Part shown: positions 1-7,431 of the stretch, one piece after another
Layout of the letters: each line of letters starts with the position of its first letter
Position numbering within the stretch: position 1 is the stretch's first letter
Assembly: GCA_937996765.1 (NCBI GenBank)
Contig: CALKUG010000043.1
Span: 1-28,160 of the forward strand
Origin: an uncultured Ignavibacteria bacterium
GTDB taxonomy: Bacteria; Bacteroidota; Ignavibacteria; Ignavibacteriales; Ignavibacteriaceae
DNA length: 28,160 bases
Direction of reading: 5' to 3'
Made by a program: the position numbers and the translations under genes
The notes under the pieces: model-generated
The model's database searches: none
The model's input: only the letters and a program-made list of their open reading frames with translations
Told to the model about the DNA's origin: nothing

Positions 1-762
1 GTAACAATCTCGTTTGATACTAAAGAAGACCATGGAATACAATTTGGCATCGTTGCAATTAAAGATACTGGAATAGGTATCCCGGATGATAAACTTCAGC
101 TAATTTTTGAGGAGTTTAGGCAAGTTTCAGAAGGCCTCGAACGCGAATATGAGGGCAATGGACTCGGCTTGGCAATTGCTCGCAGAATGGCAAATATTAT
201 GAAGGGTAAAATTACCGTTGAGTCTCAAATCGGGGAGGGTTCAACTTTCTTTTTATGGGTGCCGGCATCTGATGAGGAGGATGTACAAAATTTCTTGGAG
301 AAAAACCCAGTATCTTCAACAAAAGAACCTGCCATCGATATGAAACAGTATCTTGAATCTGATGAATTGCCTGTTATTCTTTATGCAGAAGATAATGTAA
401 TGAACAAACTACTTGTAGAAAAGATTCTCGAAAATATCTGCATTGTGGAACATGCCATTGATGGTTCTATCGCATTAGAAATGGCTAAAACAAAAGAATA
501 TCCTTTGGTGATTTTAGATATTAATCTCTCACATGAGATTAGTGGAATTGAAGTAATGAAAAAACTCAGAGAGATCCCTTACTACACAAACAATCCGATT
601 GTTGCGGTTTCGGGTTTTATTCAACCAATGTATAAAACAGAATTATTATCGGAGGGTTTTGATGAATTCCTCCCTAAACCTTATAGAAAAAATGAGGTGA
701 TAAGTTGCGTGAAACGCTTTCTCACCACCTCAAATAAACAAGAAGGTCTAACTAACGAGTAA
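1..762 (+). CDS. Hybrid sensor histidine kinase, C-terminal part (ATPase + receiver), cut by window start
   Basis: The frame is open from base 1, so the gene starts upstream. The visible 253 residues begin inside a HATPase_c domain: G1 box DTGIGIP (codons from base 67), F box (FEEF), and G2 box GNGLGLAI just before base 180. A receiver domain follows from about base 370, with an acidic pair (ED), a phospho-acceptor Asp in LDI (codon 517-519), a Ser in VSG and the conserved Lys in PKP. It would autophosphorylate on an unseen His and pass phosphate to its own receiver. No DNA-binding output domain follows, so the receiver is terminal and a downstream phosphotransfer partner is inferred. The TAA stop at 760-762 overlaps the end of the convergent ettA gene by 11 bases, with no terminator hairpin seen. 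Confidence 0.93.
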   Translation, partial: VTISFDTKEDHGIQFGIVAIKDTGIGIPDDKLQLIFEEFRQVSEGLEREYEGNGLGLAIARRMANIMKGKITVESQIGEGSTFFLWVPASDEEDVQNFLEKNPVSSTKEPAIDMKQYLESDELPVILYAEDNVMNKLLVEKILENICIVEHAIDGSIALEMAKTKEYPLVILDINLSHEISGIEVMKKLREIPYYTNNPIVAVSGFIQPMYKTELLSEGFDEFLPKPYRKNEVISCVKRFLTTSNKQEGLTNE

Positions 763-2434
763 GTTGACGGTATTTAATCCGCTTCGGAATATCCGCAGCA
801 GCACCTAAACGTTCGTGTTTGTTTTCTTCATACGAGGAGAAGTTACCTTCGAACCATACTACATTACTATCGCCTTCAAATGCGAGTATATGGGTTGCCA
901 ATCTATCCAAGAACCAACGGTCGTGGCTCACAATAAGAACGCATCCCGCAAAGTTTTCCAACGCTTCTTCAAGTGCACGCATGGTGTTCACATCCAAATC
1001 GTTAGTCGGCTCATCGAGCAACAACACATTTGCTCCGGATTTTAAAGTAATAGCCAAATGAACTCTGTTTCGTTCACCGCCAGAAAGCGAACCGACCAAC
1101 TTTTGTTGGTCACCACCGGTCATGTTAAACTTTGCTACATAAGCGCGTGAATTAACCGACTTATTACCGAGTTGTATTAAGTCCTCGCCTCCACTTATCA
1201 TTTCCCAAACAGTTTTATTGGGGTCTAATACATCGCGACTTTGATCTACGTAAGCAAGTTTTACAGTTTCACCAATTTTGATGCTTCCTTTATCGGGGGT
1301 TTCTTCACCGGTAATCATACGCATTAGTGTTGTTTTACCGGCTCCGTTAGGCCCGATAATGCCAACTATTGCACCCGGAGGAATACTAAAAGTAAAATCC
1401 TCAAACAACAATTTACTATCATACTGTTTGCCTATTGCTTCGGCATCAATTACTACATTTCCTAAGCGCGGACCTGCAGGAATAAACAACTCAAGTTCTT
1501 TTTCTTTTTCCTTCGAATCTTGGCTTACCATTGATTCATAAGCACTAATTCTCGCTTTGGATTTTGCGTGTCTTCCTTTTGGTGACATCCTAATCCACTC
1601 AAGCTCGCGCGCCAACGTTTTTTGGCGATCACTTTCCTGCTTTTCCTCAAGTGCAAGGCGATTTTTCTTTTGCTCTAACCAGCTTGAGTAATTCCCTTGC
1701 CAAGGGATACCTTCACCACGGTCAAGCTCCAAAATCCATCCGGCAACATTATCGAGGAAGTATCTATCGTGGGTAACCGCAATAACGGTTCCTTCGTACG
1801 CTTGCAAATGATGCTCTAACCAAGCAACTGTTTCAGCATCAAGATGGTTAGTGGGCTCATCCAACAAAAGAATTTCAGGTTTTTGCAATAAGAGTCGGCA
1901 AAGTGCTACACGCCTTTTTTCGCCTCCTGAAAGAACCTTAACTGGAGTTTCACCCGGAGGACATCTGAGAGCATCCATTGCCATTTCGAGACGGGAATCT
2001 AAATCCCATCCATCCATAGCTTCTAATTTTTCTTGAACTTCTCCCTGTCTTTCGAGCAGTGCGGTCATTTCATCACCATCAAGTGGTTCTGAAAATTTGG
2101 CATTAATTTCATCATACTCTCTGAGTAATGAAACTACTTCATGCACCGCTTCTTCAACAACTTCCCGCACTGTTTTCGATTCATCGAGTCGCGGTTCTTG
2201 CTCAAGATAGCCTACATTATATCCGGGGGCAAGAGTAGTTTGACCTTGATATTCCTTATCAACGCCGGCAATAATCTTAAGTAAAGTTGATTTACCGCTT
2301 CCATTAAGTCCTAAAACACCAATTTTGGCACCATAAAAATAAGAGAGGTAAATATCCTTTAACACCGGTTTTTTATTATAAAATTTACTCAACCCGATCA
2401 TTGAGTAAATAACTTTGTTCACTTCAGGGGGCAT
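752..2434 (-). CDS. ettA: Energy-dependent translational throttle protein EttA (ABC-F ATPase)
   Basis: A 560-residue ABC-F protein with two ATP-binding cassettes and no membrane segments. Cassette 1 has Walker A GLNGSGKST, signature LSGGEKRR and Walker B LLLDEPTNHLD. Cassette 2 has GPNGAGKTT, LSGGERNR and LLLDEPTNDLD. Between them is a charged linker that matches the P-site tRNA interaction motif region of EttA, and the C-terminus PKRIKYRQ closely matches E. coli EttA (KRIKYKRI, recalled from memory). EttA binds the ribosomal E site and gates entry into elongation according to the ATP/ADP ratio; this is family knowledge. Length matches the family (about 555). The ATG at 2434 is preceded by AAGGATC (2438-2444). 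It lies 12 bases after an outer-membrane-type gene, so the two are probably co-transcribed, an odd pairing. Confidence 0.95.
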   Translation of the reverse strand: MPPEVNKVIYSMIGLSKFYNKKPVLKDIYLSYFYGAKIGVLGLNGSGKSTLLKIIAGVDKEYQGQTTLAPGYNVGYLEQEPRLDESKTVREVVEEAVHEVVSLLREYDEINAKFSEPLDGDEMTALLERQGEVQEKLEAMDGWDLDSRLEMAMDALRCPPGETPVKVLSGGEKRRVALCRLLLQKPEILLLDEPTNHLDAETVAWLEHHLQAYEGTVIAVTHDRYFLDNVAGWILELDRGEGIPWQGNYSSWLEQKKNRLALEEKQESDRQKTLARELEWIRMSPKGRHAKSKARISAYESMVSQDSKEKEKELELFIPAGPRLGNVVIDAEAIGKQYDSKLLFEDFTFSIPPGAIVGIIGPNGAGKTTLMRMITGEETPDKGSIKIGETVKLAYVDQSRDVLDPNKTVWEMISGGEDLIQLGNKSVNSRAYVAKFNMTGGDQQKLVGSLSGGERNRVHLAITLKSGANVLLLDEPTNDLDVNTMRALEEALENFAGCVLIVSHDRWFLDRLATHILAFEGDSNVVWFEGNFSSYEENKHERLGAAADIPKRIKYRQLTR

Positions 2435-2446
2435 AGAGATCCTTGA

Positions 2447-3199
2447 TTAATAATTAAATCCGCTCCAGTAATACACTACTTGTAATTCAATACCAAAATT
2501 GGAAAATCCACCTTCGGTCTGGTCATACTCCAAACGACTATACGTATTTGCATTCAAATGTCTGTTTAAATCTTCGTAATCATCCCCCAAAACTGAAAGC
2601 ATATAATAGGGGCGAGCAAGAACTATAACATTTGTACCGGCTACTTCATACATAATAGTCGGGTAGGCGCTGAATGCATACTCAGTTGAGTATTTAAATT
2701 CTTTGTAATCGCTTTCCGTTGAGGCTTTGGTTTTAATTTTTGGCAAAACAAAATCTAACGAGCCTCCAAACCACACAGTCAACATATTATCTGCACCCGT
2801 AAACACAGGCATGGAAAGTCCGAGTGTAATACTTTGGGCATTTACAATCAGCTCTCTGTCAACTTTTGTATTAGATGAAGAGGCTGTTGGAACACCTGAG
2901 GCGTTCAAAGTAGCCGAACGTTGATCATACTTCAACTCCATCATAAACGGATAAATCATAGTTCCAAAGCTGGCTGAAAAACCGTGCATCAAACTTAAAT
3001 CACCCATCTTTTCAGATAACCAAGGACGGCTTCTGTTATACTCACCAATTATATTGGAAATTCCGGAGTTGGAGGCAAAACTCACATTATAACCAACACC
3101 TACATAACCAAGTCCCGAAAAACAACATGAAGTACAAGTTTCGAGTCCCTGCGCAAATACCACCGCAGAGAGCATAATGCTTAAGAGCACTGCTTTCAT
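2447..3199 (-). CDS. Secreted, probable outer-membrane beta-barrel protein, unknown function
   Basis: I do not recognise the family. From the chosen start the protein has 250 residues and begins with a clear signal peptide (MKAVLLSIMLSAVVFAQG). It continues with a Cys-rich stretch (CTSCC), then alternating hydrophobic/polar segments and a C-terminal aromatic end (YYWSGFNY), as expected of a small outer-membrane barrel. The frame is open upstream to 3250, but I prefer the ATG at 3199: it places the signal peptide at the N-terminus and is preceded by AAGGATC (3206-3212) at good spacing. The same AAGGATC heptamer precedes the next gene, ettA, 12 bases downstream. A candidate -7 box, TAACTTTG on the minus strand, lies at 3248-3255, but no matching -33 box is evident. 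Surface location is inferred. Confidence 0.72.
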   Translation of the reverse strand: MKAVLLSIMLSAVVFAQGLETCTSCCFSGLGYVGVGYNVSFASNSGISNIIGEYNRSRPWLSEKMGDLSLMHGFSASFGTMIYPFMMELKYDQRSATLNASGVPTASSSNTKVDRELIVNAQSITLGLSMPVFTGADNMLTVWFGGSLDFVLPKIKTKASTESDYKEFKYSTEYAFSAYPTIMYEVAGTNVIVLARPYYMLSVLGDDYEDLNRHLNANTYSRLEYDQTEGGFSNFGIELQVVYYWSGFNY

Positions 3200-3247
3200 A
3201 AATACGATCCTTTTTTTTGTAACACACGAATTTGAAAAATCTCTCCG

Positions 3248-3255
3248 CAAAGTTA
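3248..3255 (-). promoter_or_regulatory. Candidate Bacteroidota-type -7 box (TAACTTTG)
   Basis: Matches TAnnTTTG on the minus strand, about 50 bases upstream of the ATG at 3199 of the outer-membrane protein/ettA pair. No TTTG is present at -33, so support is partial. Confidence 0.35.
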
Positions 3256-3390
3256 TAAAAAAAACGCTATCCGATAAGCATTTAGTGAAGTTTTCTTATA
3301 AACTGTTAAATCTTTTTTTAATAATTCACTTCAGTTGTCTATTTTGCTTTTACGAATTTACTTATACAAGCGAAGAGTGAGGATATACCC

Positions 3391-5406
3391 TTGTTTGGAA
3401 ATAAAAGCATTAAGATACAACTAACTGCTTATCTGCTAATGGTTGTAGTAATTCTCATGTTGATAGTTTTTACTGTTAACGAACTTGTAACTACAAATAT
3501 TTTAACAGTTGCTCTTAAAAAACAAACCACTTCGCTCACTTACGAAAAGAGTGAGGAAGTGAACGGTTTTTTTCGTTCATTCGAGCAGTACCCGCGTTCT
3601 ATTTCAGAGATACTTAGTAATTTCCCAATAAGCGAATCACGTCTCGATACCCTTATTCCCAAACTTGTTGCATCAAATCCAAATATTTACGGTATGGCAG
3701 TAGCATACGAGCCTAATTCTGTAAATCCGGGGAGCAGATATTTTTCGCCGTATTATTACCGCAACGAAGGAAAAGTAGTAAAAACCATGTTAGGTGGTGA
3801 GAACTACGACTATTTTACTATGGAGTGGTATAAATCACCAAAAGAACTTCAATCACCCTACTGGACAGAACCCTATTATGACGAAGGTGGCGGTAATGCA
3901 TTGATGTGCACTTTTTCCGCCCCTTTTTACTCCTATGAACATGGGAACAAAATTGTTAGGGGCGTTGTGACTGTTGATATTACACTCTCAGCAATTCAAC
4001 AATTGATTAACAAAATTAAAACTACCGAATCCAGTTATGCTTTTTTAGCAACTAAAAACAGAACTCTTGTTGCATACCCAAATAAAGATTTGGTGATGAA
4101 ACAAGATATGATTGCTCTTAACATAGATAACCTTGAAGAAATAACAAAAACACTTCAAAAAAGTCGTGATACCCTCGTTTCCTCACACAACGATAACTAT
4201 TTGAAAGAAGAGAGTTGGTTGGCTCTCAATACCGTAAAATCTAATGGCTGGTATTTGGGCATTATTGTCCCAAAAAATGAAGTACTATCGGATCTACACA
4301 ACTTCGATATATTCGTTGTAGTGATGTTTGTAATCTGTCTGCTTATTCTCCTCTTTACCATATCTTTTGTGGCGAAGAAAATTTCTGATCCTATTGTTGC
4401 ACTTCGGGATGTTTTGGAATTAACTTCGCAGGCAAAAATAACAGAAGCAGGTTCTTCGTTAGAAATACTGCATTATAAATTTTTCCCTAAAACCAATGAT
4501 ACATCTGCTAACGAGGTAGAATATCTTTACGGAGCTATTAACTCCATGGTTGAGCAACTTGGCGGATTGCTTCATAAAGTAAGTAGTGCCGGCATCGAAG
4601 TAAAACAATCCGTAAACCAATTACTCTCCTCTATAAAGGAACTCGAAATAACTGTAACGGAACAAGCCGCATCCAGTAATCAGATAACTGCAACCAGTAG
4701 CGAAATATCCTCAACTGCTCAAGAACTTTCATCAACCATGAAGCATATTGATATGCTTTCAAACCAAAACAACTCTATGAGCGAAGAGGGTCTGGCACAG
4801 TTGGGAGATATAGACCGTGCACTTTCCAATCTTATTAACTCTACTCAAGATATCTCGTTCAAATTACAATCAATTAATAAACGGACGGCAAACATCAATA
4901 AAGTAGTTGAAACTATTTCCAAAGTAGCTGATCAGACCAATCTCCTCTCCCTAAATGCAGCAATTGAAGCAGAAAAAGCAGGTGAAGCTGGATTGGGATT
5001 TGGTGTAGTAGCGGGTGAAATTCGGAGACTTGCCGATCAAACAGCTCTCGCAGCAAAAGATATTGAACTAATAGTTAAAGAGGTTAAATCTTCAGTAATG
5101 GAAGGAACTAACTCATTAGAAGCTTTTTCGTTGCAAATGAGAAGCAGCAATAGTACTATTCTATCTATTAATAATCGATTGGCATCGTATCTTTCAGCAT
5201 CTCGAGATCTTGCTCCTCAATTCTCTTCAGTTACCAGTGGTATGAATCAACAACAGGAAGCCGCAACCCAAATCTCTGAAGCTATGGGTCAATTACACCA
5301 ATCCACAATGAATACAAAAACTTCAATTTCTGAACTCCAATCCGTATCCGAGAAGTTGAGTTCAGCAGTTATTTCTTTACAGAACGAAGTGAAACGTTTT
5401 AATTAA
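3391..5406 (+). CDS. Methyl-accepting chemotaxis protein with extracytoplasmic Cache-type sensor
   Basis: A 671-residue transmembrane chemoreceptor. TM1 is at about residues 10-32 and TM2 at about 305-327. The roughly 270-residue periplasmic segment between them has a dCache look, including the SAPFYSYEHG and GVVTVDITL region typical of Cache proteins. After TM2 comes a HAMP-like linker (KKISDPIVALRDVLE), then a long helical signalling domain. The hairpin tip is well conserved (DQTNLLSLNAAIEAEKAGEAG, then FGVVAGEIRRLADQTA), so CheA/CheW coupling is expected. No chemotaxis genes are nearby, so it is an orphan receptor whose ligand is unknown. The start is TTG at 3391, preceded by GTGAGGAT; no ATG is available close by. 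It ends 20 bases before a CBM9-like gene, probably in one transcript. Confidence 0.92.
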   Translation: MFGNKSIKIQLTAYLLMVVVILMLIVFTVNELVTTNILTVALKKQTTSLTYEKSEEVNGFFRSFEQYPRSISEILSNFPISESRLDTLIPKLVASNPNIYGMAVAYEPNSVNPGSRYFSPYYYRNEGKVVKTMLGGENYDYFTMEWYKSPKELQSPYWTEPYYDEGGGNALMCTFSAPFYSYEHGNKIVRGVVTVDITLSAIQQLINKIKTTESSYAFLATKNRTLVAYPNKDLVMKQDMIALNIDNLEEITKTLQKSRDTLVSSHNDNYLKEESWLALNTVKSNGWYLGIIVPKNEVLSDLHNFDIFVVVMFVICLLILLFTISFVAKKISDPIVALRDVLELTSQAKITEAGSSLEILHYKFFPKTNDTSANEVEYLYGAINSMVEQLGGLLHKVSSAGIEVKQSVNQLLSSIKELEITVTEQAASSNQITATSSEISSTAQELSSTMKHIDMLSNQNNSMSEEGLAQLGDIDRALSNLINSTQDISFKLQSINKRTANINKVVETISKVADQTNLLSLNAAIEAEKAGEAGLGFGVVAGEIRRLADQTALAAKDIELIVKEVKSSVMEGTNSLEAFSLQMRSSNSTILSINNRLASYLSASRDLAPQFSSVTSGMNQQQEAATQISEAMGQLHQSTMNTKTSISELQSVSEKLSSAVISLQNEVKRFN

Positions 5407-5426
5407 ATTTAATGAAATGAACGCAA

Positions 5427-6080
5427 TTGGAAATTAGAGTACCAAAATATACCGGAAATACTACCCCCGGAATAAAGGAATTATTGCAATATTCACCTGC
5501 GGTACCTCTTGAATCAGTTCGGCCTGAGAGCTCTGCTTTAATACCAAAAGTAAATGTACGCTTGATGCATAACGATCAAGAAATATTTGGCGTCTTTTTT
5601 GTTGATGATCTCACTCTCCTTGCCAGAAAAACCGAACCTCAATCACCTGTTCATCTTGATAGTTGTGTTGAGTTTTTTGTTATGCCTCAAGGATGTGATG
5701 GCTATTTTAATTTCGAATTCAACGCAATAGGAACTATACATTGTACGGTTAAGGGTGTAGATTCTGAGCTAAAAAAAGATCAACGCTCTATAAAATTAGG
5801 GCCTGATGAATTATCGTTAATTTACACCGATACTTCGTGCAAGGAACCCATTCTTACAGAACTCAAAGGCACACTTCAATGGTGGCTTTTCTTCAAGATA
5901 CAGAAATCTTTGTTTACCAAATTCTTCCCTACTCTCAACCATCAAAAACATAAGTTATGGCTTGGTAACTTTTATAAGTGTGGAGATGAGCTTTCAAATC
6001 CTCATTGGATTAGCTGGGCTCCTGTTGATTTACTAAATTTTCATACCCCTTACAATTTTGGATCAATAGTTTTAGAATAA
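5427..6080 (+). CDS. Carbohydrate-binding family 9-like (CBM9-like) protein
   Basis: A 217-residue protein resembling the CBM9-like beta-sandwich family. The centre reads SCVEFFV, then YFNFEFNAIGTI, and the C-terminus has HWISWAPVD followed by a short FH-P-NFG segment; these are the spots I recall as conserved in that family. No signal peptide or membrane segment is visible, so it appears cytoplasmic, which is common for these stand-alone proteins. Binding to a sugar is a family-level inference, and no catalytic residues can be named. The only workable start is TTG at 5427: the in-frame ATG at 5412 runs into TGA two codons later. No good ribosome-binding site is seen. It follows the chemoreceptor gene by 20 bases, so a functional link to carbohydrate sensing is possible but unproven. 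Confidence 0.75.
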   Translation: MEIRVPKYTGNTTPGIKELLQYSPAVPLESVRPESSALIPKVNVRLMHNDQEIFGVFFVDDLTLLARKTEPQSPVHLDSCVEFFVMPQGCDGYFNFEFNAIGTIHCTVKGVDSELKKDQRSIKLGPDELSLIYTDTSCKEPILTELKGTLQWWLFFKIQKSLFTKFFPTLNHQKHKLWLGNFYKCGDELSNPHWISWAPVDLLNFHTPYNFGSIVLE

Positions 6081-6244
6081 GTCTTGTCGCTGGTTAAATT
6101 GAACCGAATTTAGAAGTAATTCCCTATCATTTTGACATAGTACCCCATAATGGAAATTTATTTTCCCACTTTTCCGAGAACTTTTTTTAATTATTATTGT
6201 TAACACCCTTAATAATAACACGTTACCTACTTATTCTGTACTTT

Positions 6245-6276
6245 TTTGTCTAGTTTCATTCGCGGCACTATATTTG
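6245..6276 (+). promoter_or_regulatory. Candidate promoter TTTG-N20-TATATTTG for the sigma-like gene
   Basis: TTTG at 6245-6248 and TATATTTG at 6269-6276 are separated by 20 bases, fitting the Bacteroidota -33/-7 pattern. The start of transcription would fall near 6283, about 45 bases before the ATG at 6328. The 247-base gap 6081-6327 holds nothing else I can support apart from weak AT-rich dyads. Confidence 0.5.
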
Positions 6277-6286
6277 CTGTATATAG
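6268..6286. repeat. Inverted repeat over the -7 box of the sigma-like gene (CTATAT-7-ATATAG)
   Basis: Six-base perfect arms at 6268-6273 and 6281-6286 with a 7-base spacer; the TATATTTG box lies in the left arm and spacer. Short AT-only dyads occur by chance, so on its own this is weak. It is listed because similar dyads sit over other -7 boxes in the window. Confidence 0.25.
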
Positions 6287-6327
6287 GAAAGATTTCACTA
6301 TAACTCTCTAAAAGTTAGGTTTATGCA

Positions 6328-6864
6328 ATGGACAAATCAGGATTGTACGAGTTTTTCGAAACAAACGTTACTGTTTATGTGGATGCAGTTTATAGGTTTG
6401 CAATTAGCTTAACAAACCATGAGAGTTTGGCATCAGAACTTACCGATGAGGCTTTTGTTCAAGCATTTGAAGAAGCAAAAAATGGCACTTTTGGTTCAGA
6501 TGTTAAATTAGAATTATTTAGAATAACATTATCGATTTATAGTAAAAATAGTGTCTATTCGAAGATACAACGCCACACCGAATCTCCAAAAATAATTTCC
6601 CCTCTTAGAGTCTCAGATATAGATGATTTCAGTGATTTAATGGATAACGATGTTATGACCGCTATCAACGGATTGCCAAGTAAAGAACGAGTTGTGTTGT
6701 TGTTGCTTGATAGCGAGGGGATGTCTTACGATTCAGTTGCTGACTTACTTAAAACAAGTCGCGATGAGACAATTTCTTTCATCAATAATGCAAGAAATCT
6801 ATTATTTCAAAAGTTGATCGAAATCTCGAGAAGTAAAACTACTCCCGATTTGAAAATGGCTTAA
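6328..6864 (+). CDS. Divergent sigma-70-family (ECF-like) protein
   Basis: A 178-residue soluble protein with the two-domain layout of ECF sigma factors. Residues about 10-75 resemble region 2 (VYRFAISL, then SELTDEAFVQAFEEAK, then ELFRITLSIY). Residues about 107-165 resemble region 4, a helix-turn-helix (AINGLPSKERVVLLLL, then GMSYDSVADLLKTSRDETIS). Region 2.3/2.4 is poorly conserved: the usual aromatic, basic melting/recognition stretch is reduced to KNSVYSKIQRH. Promoter recognition is therefore uncertain; it could be a diverged sigma factor or a DNA-binding relative. No anti-sigma gene follows; the next gene is a YbaK-like deacylase 15 bases on. The ATG at 6328 is taken; the ATG six bases earlier is in another frame. 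Confidence 0.72.
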   Translation: MDKSGLYEFFETNVTVYVDAVYRFAISLTNHESLASELTDEAFVQAFEEAKNGTFGSDVKLELFRITLSIYSKNSVYSKIQRHTESPKIISPLRVSDIDDFSDLMDNDVMTAINGLPSKERVVLLLLDSEGMSYDSVADLLKTSRDETISFINNARNLLFQKLIEISRSKTTPDLKMA

Positions 6865-6879
6865 TACACTTTTTTAAGA

Positions 6880-7353
6880 GTGAAAATACAAAAAACTAAT
6901 GCTCTCAGAATAATTGAGAGCGCTTCCGTTCCGTACGAAACTTATAGCTACTCCGTTGAAGAAGATGCACTTGATGCCATTACTGTAGCAAATAAAATTG
7001 GTGCCCCCGCCGAATCCGTCTTTAAAACTCTTATTGTAGTATCCGATAAAAACACTTATTACACCTTTGTTATTCCAGGCAATTTTGAACTAAATCTGAA
7101 AAAGTCTGCGAATGTTGCCTCAGCCAAAAAACTCGAATTATTACCTCTAAAAGAATTACAACCCTTAACCGGATACATTAGAGGAGGTTGCTCCCCTATC
7201 GGTATGAAGAAGCTCTTCCCCACTTTTATAGATGAAACTGCCCAGCTCCATGATTTTATCTTTGTTAGTGCTGGTGTGCGTGGACTCCAAGTAAAAATTA
7301 AGCCCAATGATTTATTACGTTTAACCAATGGTATTTTTGCAGATTTAGTCTGA
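6880..7353 (+). CDS. ybaK: YbaK/EbsC-family Cys-tRNA(Pro) deacylase
   Basis: A 157-residue single-domain protein of the YbaK/ProX editing superfamily. Diagnostic features are VFKTLIV with the conserved Lys (residue 49), GYIRGGCSPIGMKK in the middle, and VSAGVRGLQVKI near the end; these line up with E. coli YbaK (GYLVGGISPLGQKK and VSGGKRGLDIEL, recalled from memory). YbaK hydrolyses Cys misattached to tRNA(Pro) by prolyl-tRNA synthetase, acting in trans in the cytoplasm. Length matches the family (about 159). The start is GTG at 6880, which aligns with the family N-terminus, though no strong ribosome-binding site precedes it. It lies 15 bases after the sigma-like gene, so it is probably in the same transcript. 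Confidence 0.9.
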   Translation: MKIQKTNALRIIESASVPYETYSYSVEEDALDAITVANKIGAPAESVFKTLIVVSDKNTYYTFVIPGNFELNLKKSANVASAKKLELLPLKELQPLTGYIRGGCSPIGMKKLFPTFIDETAQLHDFIFVSAGVRGLQVKIKPNDLLRLTNGIFADLV

Positions 7354-7389
7354 GAATTCATACCCTACACAATAACTTTTCATTCTTTT

Positions 7390-7422
7390 TTTGTACATTT
7401 CCGTTTATATATAAGATTTTTG
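7390..7422 (+). promoter_or_regulatory. Weak candidate promoter TTTG-N21-GATTTTTG
   Basis: TTTG at 7390-7393 and GATTTTTG at 7415-7422 (one base off TAnnTTTG) with a 21-base spacer. Transcription would begin near 7429, only a few bases before the TTG start at 7432, implying an almost leaderless message. Weak support. Confidence 0.22.
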
Positions 7423-7431
7423 GATACCTAA

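Noticed and set aside
815..1061. Plus-strand open frames inside ettA
   Set aside because: They lie wholly antisense to a well-conserved ATPase and show no family features.
6191..6218. AT-rich inverted repeat TTATTATT/AATAATAA in the gap before the sigma-like gene
   Set aside because: AT-only 8-base arms with a 12-base spacer are expected by chance in such sequence, and no U-tract follows.
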